From the NCBI RefSeq assembly GCF_003261585.1, contig NZ_POVU01000001.1:486274-550273 (forward strand): DNA of 64,000 bases, given 5' to 3'. The notes beneath the pieces are model-generated. The model saw nothing but the letters and a program-made list of their open reading frames with translations, was not told where the DNA came from and made no database searches. The DNA is from Acinetobacter sp. MB5 (GTDB lineage Bacteria; Pseudomonadota; Gammaproteobacteria; Pseudomonadales; Moraxellaceae). The position numbers were made by a program, and so were the translations under genes. Below are positions 45,402 through 54,870 of this stretch, piece after piece (position 1 is the stretch's first letter; each line of letters starts with the position of its first letter).

Positions 45402-46688
45402 ATGATGGAAATGAAACGTCAGCATCTTCTTGCCTTAGCCTTTGTTACAGGATTGGGTTTAACCCTTTCCACAACAGCATCTGCTCAACTACATCTTGAA
45501 ATTGCCAAAGCACCTGATCAAGCGCCAAAAATTGCGATTGTTCCCTTTAGCAATGACCAAAGCATTTATCCAATCGTTGAATCGGATTTAAATCGCTCAG
45601 GACGTTTTAGCAGCGCATCACAAAACTTGCCAACCTCAGCCAGTATTGACAATGTCAGTGCAGCAAACTGGAAAGCAGCAGGAATTCCTTATGTTGTTGT
45701 TGGTAAAATCACTTCAACTGATGCCAACAGTTACCAAATCCATTATCAGCTGTATGATGTTGATAAACAAACCTACTTGCTTAATGAGGTACTCACTGCT
45801 CCAACATCACGTGTGCGCCAAGCAGCACATATGATGAGTGATGCTATTTATAAAGCACTGACTGGTATTCAAGGGGATTTTAGCGGTCGTATTGCCTACG
45901 TGCTTCGTGATCCAACAAATTCAGACAAACGCTACACCTTACAAATTGCAGATACCGATGGTGAACGACCATTTACTGTGTTGTCTTCTCACTACCCAAT
46001 TTTATCTCCAGCATGGACACCAGATGGTAAAGAGATTGCTTACGTCTCATTTGAAACCAAGCGCCCTGCAATTTATTTACAAGATCTGTCAACAGGACAA
46101 CGCCAAGTATTAACCCATTTTAAAGGTTTGAATGGAGCCCCAAGTTTCTCACCAGATGGTAAATACATGTTGTTTACATCATCGATGGATGGCAACCCAG
46201 ATATTTATCGTATGGATGTAGCAACGCGCCAATACGAACGCATCACCAATGACTCAGCAATCGATACTGAAGCTCGTTATGCTCCAGATGGAAAATCATT
46301 TATTTTCACATCTGATCGTGGCGGTACACCACAAATCTATCGTTATACCTTTGCAGATGGTTCGACCAAACGTATTACATTCCGTGGAACCTTTAATGCA
46401 CGCGGTACATTGAGTGCAGATGGTCAGAAGTTAGCAATGGTACATCGTCCTGTAGGGAGTAGCTTTAAAGTTGCCATTCAGGATTTAAACTCAGGCGTGC
46501 TCAATGTATTAACCCCAACCAATCTTGATGAATCTCCAAGTTTTTCACCAAATGGACAAATGGTGGTTTATGCCACACATGAAGGCAACCGTGGGTTACT
46601 TTCAATTGTTTCAACCAATGGTCAGTTCCGAATGAACCTTCCAAGTGAACAAGGTGAAGTTCGTGAACCAGCATGGGCACCTAAATAA
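45402..46688 (+). CDS. tolB: TolB, periplasmic beta-propeller of the Tol-Pal system
   Basis: Protein of 428 residues. A signal peptide ends at TTASA-QLHLEI; the N-terminal alpha/beta domain (KIAIVPFSNDQS, VVVGKITS) is followed by a six-bladed propeller with repeated SPDGK / TSDRGG units (for example FSPDGKYMLFTSSMDG). TolB binds Pal and TolA in turn. The start is ambiguous between ATG 45402 and ATG 45411; neither has a strong ribosome-binding site. pal follows after 40 nt. Confidence 0.95.
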   Translation: MMEMKRQHLLALAFVTGLGLTLSTTASAQLHLEIAKAPDQAPKIAIVPFSNDQSIYPIVESDLNRSGRFSSASQNLPTSASIDNVSAANWKAAGIPYVVVGKITSTDANSYQIHYQLYDVDKQTYLLNEVLTAPTSRVRQAAHMMSDAIYKALTGIQGDFSGRIAYVLRDPTNSDKRYTLQIADTDGERPFTVLSSHYPILSPAWTPDGKEIAYVSFETKRPAIYLQDLSTGQRQVLTHFKGLNGAPSFSPDGKYMLFTSSMDGNPDIYRMDVATRQYERITNDSAIDTEARYAPDGKSFIFTSDRGGTPQIYRYTFADGSTKRITFRGTFNARGTLSADGQKLAMVHRPVGSSFKVAIQDLNSGVLNVLTPTNLDESPSFSPNGQMVVYATHEGNRGLLSIVSTNGQFRMNLPSEQGEVREPAWAPK

Positions 46689-46728
46689 TTTTTTATTTTG
46701 ACTAGATCGTAATTATGGAGCATCCATT

Positions 46729-47304
46729 ATGAACGCTTTAAAACTACTTATCCTTCCAGTATTAGCATCTACCGTGATTTTTACAGGGTGTGCTAGCCGT
46801 AAACCTGTTGCACCAATCAATACAACAGCCAATCCATCAACTGCTACAACTGTTGACACAAATGGCTTAAGTGACGATGCTGCACTTGATGCACGCAATT
46901 TAGCTGGCGCATCTTCAAAAGGTGTTACAGACGCAAATCGCTCTTTCCTTGCTCAACGTGTTGTACATTTTGATTATGATAGCAGCGAACTTTCTCCTAA
47001 CGATTACCAAACCTTACAAGCACATGCAGACTTTTTAAAAGCCAATCTCGGTTCTAAGATTGCGTTAACAGGTCATACTGATGAACGTGGTACACGTGAA
47101 TACAACATGGCATTAGGCGAACGTCGTGCTAAATCCGTGTTTAACTACCTTGTTTCTTACGGTGTTAACCCTACTCAGCTAGAAACAGTGAGTTATGGTA
47201 AAGAAATGCCTGTAAACCCAGGTCATGACGAAAGCGCATGGAAAGAAAACCGCCGAGTAGAGCTTAACTACGAAGCTGTTCCACCTTTACTTAAACAACA
47301 ATAA
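46729..47304 (+). CDS. pal: Pal, peptidoglycan-associated outer membrane lipoprotein
   Basis: Lipoprotein of 191 residues. The signal ends with the lipobox at IFTGC, Cys21 being lipidated. After a linker the OmpA-like domain (VHFDYDSSELSPND, LTGHTDERGTREYNMALGERRA) binds peptidoglycan. It ends the tol-pal operon and is followed by a strong terminator. Confidence 0.96.
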   Translation: MNALKLLILPVLASTVIFTGCASRKPVAPINTTANPSTATTVDTNGLSDDAALDARNLAGASSKGVTDANRSFLAQRVVHFDYDSSELSPNDYQTLQAHADFLKANLGSKIALTGHTDERGTREYNMALGERRAKSVFNYLVSYGVNPTQLETVSYGKEMPVNPGHDESAWKENRRVELNYEAVPPLLKQQ

Positions 47305-47316
47305 GAACACCACAAT

Positions 47317-47347
47317 AAAAAAGCGCTCAAATTTGGAGCGCTTTTTT
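47317..47347. terminator. Bidirectional terminator after pal
   Basis: A 12-bp stem, aaaaaagcgctc / gagcgctttttt, with a 7-nt loop. The convergent small gene ends inside its right arm, so one hairpin serves both. Confidence 0.88.
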
Positions 47348-47558
47348 ATTGTTCAGCAAGCATTTCTGATTCCGTATGATGTTCTCCATCAATTTTACAA
47401 GATTGCATGGATTCAATCATATCGTGCTTATTAAATTCTTTATATTCTGGTTTAGCTTCATACTTCGCCCAAGCTGACTTGACACTTTCATCGGTAATTT
47501 CAGTAAAATCAATTGCTTCGTTTGGCGTCGGCATGGCATCAAAAGTCTTTGTTGTCAT
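47346..47558 (-). CDS. Small acidic hypothetical protein, 70 residues
   Basis: Starts at ATG 47558 with AGGA about 7 nt upstream. The chain (MTTKTFDAMPTPNEAIDFTE, then DMIESMQSCKIDGEHH) is soluble, acidic, with one Cys. I do not recognise a family. The good ribosome-binding site and the shared terminator support a real gene. Confidence 0.65.
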   Translation of the reverse strand: MTTKTFDAMPTPNEAIDFTEITDESVKSAWAKYEAKPEYKEFNKHDMIESMQSCKIDGEHHTESEMLAEQ

Positions 47559-47734
47559 AACGATATCCTCTTTTCTCTTTTTCTGATTTAAACATAGCAT
47601 GTTCTACAAGACTTGCAAGCTGAAAAATAATGTCAATTGTGTCAAGAAAATTTTTATTTTTTGCAGTTCTCATCTAAAATATGCGCAGCCGTTCTAGCCA
47701 AGAACAATTTGCGCAAAATTTGGAGCAACTCATT

Positions 47735-48706
47735 ATGTCAACTGTCACATTATCCCAATATCTAAAACAACAAACGGGAAATCTTACGCCAGAGTTAGCG
47801 AGTGTCATCCAAACAATTACTGACAGCTGTAAAACCATTGACCGAGCATTACAAAAAGGTGCAATTGCAGGAATTTTAGGAAGTGCAGAACACGAAAATG
47901 TTCAGGGAGAAACTCAAAAAAAATTAGATGTCATTTCAAATCAGATTTTAATTGATGCCCTACAAGCACATCCAAATGTAGGTGGTTTAGCTTCTGAAGA
48001 ACTCGACACTTTCACAGCAGCACAAGACAATGGTCAATTTTTAGTTTTATTTGATCCATTAGATGGTTCAAGCAATATTGACATTAATATGTGTGTGGGA
48101 ACAATCTTCTCAATCCTTCCTGCAAAAAATGCCGTGACTCAAGCTGAAGACTTTATGCAAGCAGGTACTGAGCAAGTTGCAGCAGGTTATGTGATGTATG
48201 GCCCATCCACCATGCTTGCTTTAACTGTCGGCGCTGGCACAGTTTTCTTTACTTATGACATCGACACTCAAGAATTTATCTTAACAAAACAAGATATTAG
48301 CATTAACCCTGCTACACAAGAATATGCGATTAACGCATCAAATCAACGTCATTGGGAACAACCTGTACAACGTTACATTTCAGAGCTTCTTGAAGGTAAA
48401 ACAGGTGTTCGTGGTAAAGATTTCAACATGCGTTGGGTTGCATGTATGGTTGCTGACATTCATCGTATTTTATGCCGTAGTGGTATCTTCATGTATCCAT
48501 ATGACTTAAAAGATCCGAAAAAAGCAGGTCGTTTACGTTTAATGTATGAAGCAAACCCAATGAGTATGATCATTGAACAAGCAGGTGGTTCTGCAACAAC
48601 TGGCCGTGTCCGTATTCTTGACATTCAGCCAACTGAATTACACCAACGCGTACCTGTTATCTTAGGTAGTAAGGACGAAGTTGAACTTGTAACCAGCTAT
48701 CATTAA
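47735..48706 (+). CDS. fbp: Fbp, class 1 fructose-1,6-bisphosphatase
   Basis: Gluconeogenic phosphatase of 323 residues. Metal and substrate residues are in [11 protein letters not shown] and [12 protein letters not shown], with [23 protein letters not shown] (in parts) near the C terminus. ATG 47735 has GGAG 9 nt upstream; a longer frame from 47681 is not supported. Gluconeogenesis is essential for Acinetobacter, which usually lacks a complete glycolytic route, so a single-copy core gene is expected. Confidence 0.95.
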   Translation: MSTVTLSQYLKQQTGNLTPELASVIQTITDSCKTIDRALQKGAIAGILGSAEHENVQGETQKKLDVISNQILIDALQAHPNVGGLASEELDTFTAAQDNGQFLVLFDPLDGSSNIDINMCVGTIFSILPAKNAVTQAEDFMQAGTEQVAAGYVMYGPSTMLALTVGAGTVFFTYDIDTQEFILTKQDISINPATQEYAINASNQRHWEQPVQRYISELLEGKTGVRGKDFNMRWVACMVADIHRILCRSGIFMYPYDLKDPKKAGRLRLMYEANPMSMIIEQAGGSATTGRVRILDIQPTELHQRVPVILGSKDEVELVTSYH

Positions 48707-48768
48707 TTTATCTTTTCTTGTTTTGAACTTAGATGTAAGCTAAGCCTTACATCTAAGTGGTTAATCTC

Positions 48769-49554
48769 ATGTCTATGTCTTTTCTTGCCTCAAAAGATAA
48801 TGCCAAAATCAAACATTTACGTGCATTAATTGAGCAAAACCAATATCGAAAAAAACATCAGCAAACTGTTCTAGAAGGTACTCACCTTTGCCTAGCTTGG
48901 TTGCAAACACACAAAAATCTAGTTTCACTTTTCACGACTGAAGCCGCACTTGATCATCCTGATTTAGAGAAAATTCAGGAGCATTATCAAGGTCAAATTT
49001 TTATTATTAGTGAAAGTTTATATAAAGATTTAAGTACTCTCGGTACATCTTTAGCATGTCTAGCCATTATTGATATTCCTAAGCATGCCCAAACTGTAGA
49101 TTTCAGTGCTGATACGCTTATCTTGGATGATGTACAAGACCCAGGCAATGTCGGAACTTTATTACGCTCAGCTGCTGCTGCAAATGTAAAACAAGTCATT
49201 TGCACCAAAGGTGTTGCTGCATTGTGGTCACCTCGCGTTTTACGTGCAGGCATGGGAGCCCAGTTCTCACTTTTATGTTTTGAAAATGCAGATCTGCGCT
49301 TATTGCTTCCTGAATTTAAAATTCCAGTATATGTCACCAGCTCACATCGCCCTGAAAGCTTGTATGCTCAGGACTTGAGTACTGCTTGTGTCTGGATTTT
49401 AGGAAACGAAGGTCAAGGTGCTTCTGAATATGCATTGACTCATGCCAAAGCTGTCACCATTCCTCAACCAGGTGGACAAGAATCCCTCAATGTTGCGATT
49501 GCTGGTTCAATTTGCTTATTTGAAATGGTTCGTCAACGTCAGCAAATCGTTTAA
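48769..49554 (+). CDS. SpoU-type RNA 2'-O-methyltransferase (TrmH/RlmB-like)
   Basis: Knotted SAM-dependent methyltransferase of 261 residues. An N-terminal RNA-binding domain (KHLRALIEQNQYRKKHQQTVLEG, in parts) precedes the SpoU motifs: LDDVQDPGNVGTLLRSAAA (motif 1), WILGNEGQG (motif 2) and IPQPGGQESLNVAIAGSI (motif 3). The target is tRNA or rRNA ribose; which nucleotide cannot be said. ATG 48769 is chosen (AAGTGG 9 nt upstream). Confidence 0.88.
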   Translation: MSMSFLASKDNAKIKHLRALIEQNQYRKKHQQTVLEGTHLCLAWLQTHKNLVSLFTTEAALDHPDLEKIQEHYQGQIFIISESLYKDLSTLGTSLACLAIIDIPKHAQTVDFSADTLILDDVQDPGNVGTLLRSAAAANVKQVICTKGVAALWSPRVLRAGMGAQFSLLCFENADLRLLLPEFKIPVYVTSSHRPESLYAQDLSTACVWILGNEGQGASEYALTHAKAVTIPQPGGQESLNVAIAGSICLFEMVRQRQQIV

Positions 49555-49681
49555 TTTATTTTAATTAACCCCCTTTTTAGTGAAAATTATTTTAAACTGA
49601 AAAAAATGAGTAACATTGTCAACCTTCCATACTGTTTTGACGTTATAGAGATAAATTGTTGAAGCATTTGGTGGGTATCCA

Positions 49682-50314
49682 ATGACAGGATTTTCCATCT
49701 CTATGGATCTAACACCAAAAGAGACTAAGTCTGAACTGAGTCAAGCCCAAACGGCTGAACAACGTCTTAAATTGTTTATGAAAGACGTGACTGGTCGTGC
49801 CTTGGTGATGATGGAAAATGCCACTCAGGGGCAACATGGTATTGCGATGGATTTAGTGCAGGAAGCTTTTATTTCTCTGCACAAATCTTATTCTGATAAA
49901 CAGATTGATGAATGGTATCCACTGTTTTACACTATCTTAAACAACAAATTACAAGACTGGCGTCGTAAAGAAGCAAGAAGAGCTCAACCTTTTTCATTCT
50001 TCAAGAAAATCAATCTTGATGATGATAACGAAGAAGCACTTGAAATCGCAGATGATCAGCAACTCAACCCTTTTGATGCATTAGATCAAGAGGTGGCAAT
50101 CGAAGAAATTCAACAAGCGATTCGACAGCTTCCGGTGCGCCAACAACAAGCCTTTATGCTTCGCGCATGGGAAGGCTTCGACACCCAAACGACCGCCCAA
50201 ATTATGAACTGTAGCGAAGGTAGTGTAAAAACCCACTTTCACCGCGCTATACAAGGTTTAAGAACAGCATTAGCACACCTTAATCCACATGTTGGAGGAT
50301 CATCACATGAATAA
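49682..50314 (+). CDS. ECF-like sigma-70 family RNA polymerase sigma factor
   Basis: Sigma factor of 210 residues with region 2 (about 30-105, DLVQEAFISLHK, YPLFYTILNNKLQDWRRK) and region 4 (about 140-200, IRQLPVRQQQAFMLRAWEGF, CSEGSVKTHFHRAI). GGTGGG lies before the ATG. Its 3' end overlaps the next gene by 8 nt, and that gene overlaps a DUF3106 gene: the trio matches a sigma / small membrane protein / DUF3106 arrangement known in other proteobacteria. The membrane protein may be its anti-sigma factor. Confidence 0.9.
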   Translation: MTGFSISMDLTPKETKSELSQAQTAEQRLKLFMKDVTGRALVMMENATQGQHGIAMDLVQEAFISLHKSYSDKQIDEWYPLFYTILNNKLQDWRRKEARRAQPFSFFKKINLDDDNEEALEIADDQQLNPFDALDQEVAIEEIQQAIRQLPVRQQQAFMLRAWEGFDTQTTAQIMNCSEGSVKTHFHRAIQGLRTALAHLNPHVGGSSHE

Positions 50315-50639
50315 TGATGATTTTGCAAAGAAAATTACGCAACGCCTTGACCATCTTGCAGATACACATAAAGATAAAAATGTGGTGATGTATGAGGTCA
50401 TGGAAAAAATTCATGCCGAGAAAGCTCATCGACACTCTGTATGGAAAATGACAGGTTTTGCACTCGCTGCCACCTTAACAGGATTTTTGGTATTGCCGAA
50501 TGCATTTAACATATCTGAGAAGAACCACGCTCAGCATGCAATTGTGAATAACAATGCCAATAAGTTATCACCACAAATGGTCGAAGACTTAGAAATGGTG
50601 ACGGTGTTTGGAGAGGATCAAAATTCTCATGGCAGTTAA
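50307..50639 (+). CDS. Small membrane protein, candidate anti-sigma factor (DUF3619-like position)
   Basis: Protein of 110 residues. The N-terminal ~45 residues are charged and cytoplasmic, one membrane segment follows (about 46-66, MTGFALAATLTGFLVLP), and the last ~40 residues face the periplasm. GGAGG lies directly before ATG 50307, within the end of the sigma gene. Position and topology fit an anti-sigma factor that holds the sigma at the membrane, but no zinc-binding HxxxCxxC motif of the ZAS class is present, so this is inference. Confidence 0.72.
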   Translation: MNNDDFAKKITQRLDHLADTHKDKNVVMYEVMEKIHAEKAHRHSVWKMTGFALAATLTGFLVLPNAFNISEKNHAQHAIVNNNANKLSPQMVEDLEMVTVFGEDQNSHGS

Positions 50640-51054
50640 GAAAGTGACCTTGGCTTTTTGCGCACTTGCATTTTTACAAACCAGTTTTGCTGGCTTTGAA
50701 CGTTTCTGGCCATTTAGCACAAAAAGCACAACAACTGCTCAAGTCGATGATAACTGGGATGAACTAACACCAGAACAGCAAAAACAGCTCATTCAACGCT
50801 ACAAAAATCTAAAAGATATTTCTGCCCAGCAAAGTAATAGCATTCAACAACGTATGGATTGGTTTACCCAACTTCCAGAGCAAGAACAACAGCGAATGCG
50901 TGATGTTTGGCAACAAATGAGTACGCAACAACGTCAGACCATGCGTCTTCGTATGCAAAAAGCAAAAACATTAGAAGAGCGTAATGCGATACGTCAAGAA
51001 TATTTGCAGAAATTTCAACAAGTCAATCACGCAGCTTCAGCACCATCCACTTAA
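50629..51054 (+). CDS. DUF3106 periplasmic protein
   Basis: Protein of 141 residues with a signal peptide (cleavage near TSFA-GFE, about residue 21) and a helical, Gln/Arg-rich mature part with the DUF3106 pattern (ELTPEQQKQLIQRYKNL, LPEQEQQRMRDVWQQM). ATG 50629 has GGAGAGGA upstream and overlaps the end of the preceding gene. Similar to periplasmic helical proteins such as the CpxP/Spy type in composition, it may sense envelope state for the sigma factor; this is inference. The stop overlaps the convergent hda stop by 4 nt. Confidence 0.8.
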   Translation: MAVKKVTLAFCALAFLQTSFAGFERFWPFSTKSTTTAQVDDNWDELTPEQQKQLIQRYKNLKDISAQQSNSIQQRMDWFTQLPEQEQQRMRDVWQQMSTQQRQTMRLRMQKAKTLEERNAIRQEYLQKFQQVNHAASAPST

Positions 51055-51773
51055 TTAGACGATGGTGTTTGCTGATACTCGTCAATGAGTGCATAAATTT
51101 GGCGCAATGTTGCATTTGAAAGTTTGGTCTTCTCACCTTTAAGAAGTTTTTCCAGGCGCTCAACAGCTTGTAATAGCAAAGATGCCTGATGTGGGCCATT
51201 TAATAATAAATAATCAATAATTTGCTGATCAAGATGAACGCCTCGACGCGCTAACACAGACAACACAAGTGCTTGCCGATCTGCGAATAAACTACCATTG
51301 GGTAACTTTACACTCACCGCCTGAGTAAGGCGCGACTGTAGATCAGGCAATTCAAGTTTTAATTCGATTGGTGCGTAACGCGATGAAAATACAAGTTGTC
51401 GCCCTTCCTGATCACTATTGTTGATTAAATGAAAGACGGCTTTTTGCCAATGTTTGACACCACTAATCGCTTCAATATCATCTAAAGCGACAAGATCATA
51501 TTGTTCCAATGACGTAATTGCTTCAATTGGTGCATCTAGCAACTGCAATAATGAAACTTGGATTGCTGTCTTGCCAATTTCACAATAAGAATCACAAATG
51601 GCAGAGAGAAGATGGCTCTTGCCTGTCCCCGCGCCACCATATACATAAAAACGATTGACTAAACCTGCGTGTAACTGGCGAATTGCATCAATAACATGAC
51701 CCCAGCTCGGCCCAGAAAAATCACTGATTCGGGCATCAAGTTGAGGTTCTATGTCGAGTTGTAATTGACGCAT
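51051..51773 (-). CDS. hda: Hda, regulatory inactivator of DnaA
   Basis: AAA+ protein of 240 residues that, bound to the beta clamp, triggers ATP hydrolysis by DnaA after replication starts. The clamp-binding motif QLQLDI is at residues 3-8, Walker A GGAGTGKS at 46-53, and LVALDDIEAI is Walker B; SSRYAP and LQSRLTQAVSVKL are typical of Hda. The permease gene lies 21 nt upstream on the same strand, so the two are probably co-transcribed. Confidence 0.92.
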   Translation of the reverse strand: MRQLQLDIEPQLDARISDFSGPSWGHVIDAIRQLHAGLVNRFYVYGGAGTGKSHLLSAICDSYCEIGKTAIQVSLLQLLDAPIEAITSLEQYDLVALDDIEAISGVKHWQKAVFHLINNSDQEGRQLVFSSRYAPIELKLELPDLQSRLTQAVSVKLPNGSLFADRQALVLSVLARRGVHLDQQIIDYLLLNGPHQASLLLQAVERLEKLLKGEKTKLSNATLRQIYALIDEYQQTPSSN

Positions 51774-51794
51774 AAATGCACATGTACCTAGAAT

Positions 51795-52988
51795 TTATTC
51801 TGGATCAATCTTACTTGATTTTTCGCTATCTTGCTGATTTTTTATTGTTATATCAACATTAATATTTTCAGCTTCCATACTCATAAAACTTCCTTTTTCT
51901 TGACTTAGTATCGTTTCTGGCAATTTACCATACCAAGTTGTATTTTCATAAAACTCGCGTGCATGTTTAAGTAATACCACAATAACCGCGGCAACAGGTA
52001 ATGCAATTAACATCCCTAAAATTCCACCCAAATGTGCCCCTGCCAAAACAGCAAAAACCACGGCAACTGGAGACAGGCCAATTTTATCACCCAACAAAAA
52101 TGGTTGTAAAATATAACCCTCAACGACCTGTCCAATCATGAAGACAATACCAACAAGGAATAACTGCATCCAGTCGATTCCAAATTGGAATAAAGTCGCG
52201 ACCACAGCAGAAATAATTCCAACAGCAAATCCCAAGTACGGAATAATACTAGCTAGCCCTGCCACCATTCCAATAATTAAACCAACTTCTAAGCCGATAA
52301 GCTGCAAACCAACAGCATAAACGACACCCAGCAGAAACATGACTAAAAACTGCCCTTTCACAAATGCTCCTAATACCGCATGGCAATCACGTACAATATG
52401 CATGGTGCTTTTTTCATATGGACGTGGAATTAAACGATGCATTTGCTTAAGCATCCGTTCCCAATCAAGCAAAAAGTAGAAAGCAATTACTGGCACTAAA
52501 ACAACTGTGCCTCCAATCTGAATAAAGTTTAATCCCGATTGAGCAAGTCGTAGTACCAAGGTTTGAATGCTATCGATACTGTAATTAGTTTGAATATACT
52601 GCATGATTGCATTAGACATCTGATCCGTATCAACACGCATTGGTTCTAGATTAAAAGTATGTTCAGCCCATGGCAAAAAGCGATAATTTAGCCAATGCAC
52701 ACCTGCAGGAATACTATCACGTGCATAAATCACCTGTTTCCAGACTAATGGAACAACATACCAGAGAGCAAAACTGACAGCGATAGTAATACCAAAAAAG
52801 ACAATGCAGGTCGACAACCAGCGAGGCAGACCGATACGTGATAAACGAGCAACCAATGGGCTAAATAAATAAGCAATTAGAAAAGCCCCGACAAATGGCA
52901 TGACAATCGGTTTTAGTAGATAAATCAGCCAGATTAATAACGCAATACTCGCCAAAATAAAGATACGACGTAATGGACGATCGGTCAT
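51795..52988 (-). CDS. AI-2E family transporter (PerM-like)
   Basis: Membrane protein of 397 residues with about eight segments in the AI-2E/PerM pattern: LKPIVMPFVGAFLIAYLFSPLV at the N terminus, VPVIAFYFLLDWERM in the middle, and GLVAGLASIIPYLGFAVG-like and GQVVEGYILQPFLLG blocks in the second half. The C-terminal ~50 residues are polar and cytoplasmic. Some members export AI-2 or other small compounds or act as Na+/H+ antiporters; the substrate here is unknown. It is divergent from purM. Confidence 0.88.
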   Translation of the reverse strand: MTDRPLRRIFILASIALLIWLIYLLKPIVMPFVGAFLIAYLFSPLVARLSRIGLPRWLSTCIVFFGITIAVSFALWYVVPLVWKQVIYARDSIPAGVHWLNYRFLPWAEHTFNLEPMRVDTDQMSNAIMQYIQTNYSIDSIQTLVLRLAQSGLNFIQIGGTVVLVPVIAFYFLLDWERMLKQMHRLIPRPYEKSTMHIVRDCHAVLGAFVKGQFLVMFLLGVVYAVGLQLIGLEVGLIIGMVAGLASIIPYLGFAVGIISAVVATLFQFGIDWMQLFLVGIVFMIGQVVEGYILQPFLLGDKIGLSPVAVVFAVLAGAHLGGILGMLIALPVAAVIVVLLKHAREFYENTTWYGKLPETILSQEKGSFMSMEAENINVDITIKNQQDSEKSSKIDPE

Positions 52989-53087
52989 GTATTTGCCTAC
53001 TTCAATTTATAGATTATTTATTAGGGATAATTTAAGCAAAGATAACATTTTCATGCATAAATAACGTAAGAATTTCGTATATTAGGT

Positions 53088-53093
53088 TATAAT
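53088..53093 (+). promoter_or_regulatory. Likely -10 box of the purM-purN promoter
   Basis: TATAAT, an exact -10 consensus, 28 nt before the purM ATG and followed by a GC-rich stretch (ctgcggcc). The -35 at 17 nt upstream is poor. Confidence 0.6.
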
Positions 53094-53120
53094 CTGCGGC
53101 CAAAGCGGAGACTTCTTCAT

Positions 53121-54191
53121 ATGAGCAACTCGACTTCTAATCCAAATACTGGCTTAAGCTACAAAGATGCAGGCGTAGACATCGAAGCAGGTGATGCACT
53201 TGTTGATCGCATCAAATCTGTCGCAAAACGCACAACTCGTCCTGAAGTAATGGGCGGACTAGGCGGCTTTGGCGCATTATGCAAAATTCCAAAAGGCTAT
53301 GAAGAGCCTGTTTTGGTTTCAGGTACTGACGGTGTAGGTACAAAATTGCGCCTAGCACTTAACTTAAATCGTCATGACACTATTGGTCAAGATCTTGTTG
53401 CTATGTGTGTCAACGATCTTCTTGTATGTGGTGCTGAACCTCTATTCTTCCTTGACTATTATGCAACTGGTCATTTGAATGTCGATGTTGCTGCCAATGT
53501 CGTGACAGGTATTGGTAAAGGTTGTGAGCTTGCTGGCTGTGCATTGGTTGGTGGCGAAACTGCTGAAATGCCAGGCATGTACGAAGGTGAAGATTACGAC
53601 TTGGCTGGTTTCGCTGTGGGCGTGGTTGAGCAAAGCAAAATCATTGACGGTACAAAAGTTAAAGCTGGTGATGTATTAATTGGTGTTGCTTCTAGCGGTG
53701 CACACTCAAATGGTTACTCATTACTACGTAAAATTTTAGACGTTAAAAACGTTGACCTTACTCAAATCGTTGATGGTCGTCCACTTGCTGATACAGCAAT
53801 GGAACCAACACGTATTTATGTAAAACCAGTACTTGAACTTTGCAAACAAGTAGATGTTCATGCAATGGCTCATATTACTGGCGGCGGCTTACCTGGCAAC
53901 CTTCCACGTGTATTGCCTAACGGCGCTCAAGCAGTGATCAATGAAAGCTCTTGGGAATGGTCAGAGTTGTTCCAATTATTACAACGTGAAGGTAATGTTG
54001 AACGCTTTGAAATGTATCGTACATTTAACTGTGGCGTCGGCATGGTGATTGCTGTTGATCCAAGCGAAGCAGAAAAAACTGTTGAAATCTTGAATGCCCA
54101 AGGCGAAAAAGCATGGAAAATTGGTCATATCCAAGAAAATGCTGAATCTGTTGAAGGCGCAGACGAAAAAATTCGCGTGCTATTTGCGTAA
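53121..54191 (+). CDS. purM: PurM, phosphoribosylaminoimidazole (AIR) synthetase
   Basis: Closes the imidazole ring, the fifth step of purine synthesis. It has 356 residues. Key blocks are [52 protein letters not shown] and [15 protein letters not shown]. The ribosome-binding sequence (GGAG) is 12 nt before the ATG. It leads a two-gene operon with purN, 9 nt apart. Confidence 0.97.
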   Translation: MSNSTSNPNTGLSYKDAGVDIEAGDALVDRIKSVAKRTTRPEVMGGLGGFGALCKIPKGYEEPVLVSGTDGVGTKLRLALNLNRHDTIGQDLVAMCVNDLLVCGAEPLFFLDYYATGHLNVDVAANVVTGIGKGCELAGCALVGGETAEMPGMYEGEDYDLAGFAVGVVEQSKIIDGTKVKAGDVLIGVASSGAHSNGYSLLRKILDVKNVDLTQIVDGRPLADTAMEPTRIYVKPVLELCKQVDVHAMAHITGGGLPGNLPRVLPNGAQAVINESSWEWSELFQLLQREGNVERFEMYRTFNCGVGMVIAVDPSEAEKTVEILNAQGEKAWKIGHIQENAESVEGADEKIRVLFA

Positions 54192-54200
54192 GAAACTCGC

Positions 54201-54833
54201 ATGACCAAAATTGCGGTTCTCGTTTCTGGTAGCGGAAGCAACTTACAAGCACTGATTGATGCAAATTTATCCGGCAAGATCGTAGGCGTTTTGTCAAATC
54301 GACCAAATGCCTACGCACTGCGACGTGCTCAACAGGCAAATATTGCAACCAGTGTGATTGAACACAAAACATTCCCTAGCCGTGAGGCTTTTGATGCAGC
54401 AATGCATCAACAACTTCAAGCTTGGGATGTTGATTTAGTCATTCTTGCAGGTTTCATGCGCATTTTGACACCAACATTTGTAGAAGCATGGGAAGGGAAA
54501 ATGCTGAACATTCACCCTTCATTATTACCTGCTTACAAAGGAATGCATACGCATCAACGCGTACTGAATACAGGTGATCGTTTGCATGGCTGTACAGTGC
54601 ATTTTGTTACGGCTGAGCTTGATGCAGGTCAATCCCTTGCCCAAGGTGTATTGACTGTTCCACGATTTGACGATGCCGAGCAGCTTGCTGATCGTGTACA
54701 TGTTTTAGAACATCTCGTTTACCCTCAAGTTGTAGAGTGGATTTGTTCGGGCCAATTAAATTATGTCTCTCCACAACAGGTGGATTTTCGAGGCAAGCCT
54801 TTATTGAAGCCTATACAATTCTGCCAGCTCTAA
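54201..54833 (+). CDS. purN: PurN, phosphoribosylglycinamide formyltransferase 1
   Basis: Transfers a formyl group from 10-formyl-tetrahydrofolate to GAR, the third step of purine synthesis. It has 210 residues. VLVSGSGSNLQALIDA binds the phosphate; the catalytic Asn-His-Asp set lies in MLNIHPSLLPAYKG and TAELDAGQSLAQ. It follows purM, as in many bacteria, and ends before a strong terminator. Confidence 0.97.
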   Translation: MTKIAVLVSGSGSNLQALIDANLSGKIVGVLSNRPNAYALRRAQQANIATSVIEHKTFPSREAFDAAMHQQLQAWDVDLVILAGFMRILTPTFVEAWEGKMLNIHPSLLPAYKGMHTHQRVLNTGDRLHGCTVHFVTAELDAGQSLAQGVLTVPRFDDAEQLADRVHVLEHLVYPQVVEWICSGQLNYVSPQQVDFRGKPLLKPIQFCQL

Positions 54834-54837
54834 ACAT

Positions 54838-54870
54838 AAAAAAAGCGCATCTTCATGATGCGCTTTTTTT
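54838..54870. terminator. Bidirectional terminator between purN and the alpha/beta hydrolase gene
   Basis: An 11-bp stem, aaaagcgcatc / gatgcgctttt, loop ttcat, with A and T tracts outside it. The convergent hydrolase gene ends inside the hairpin. Confidence 0.9.
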
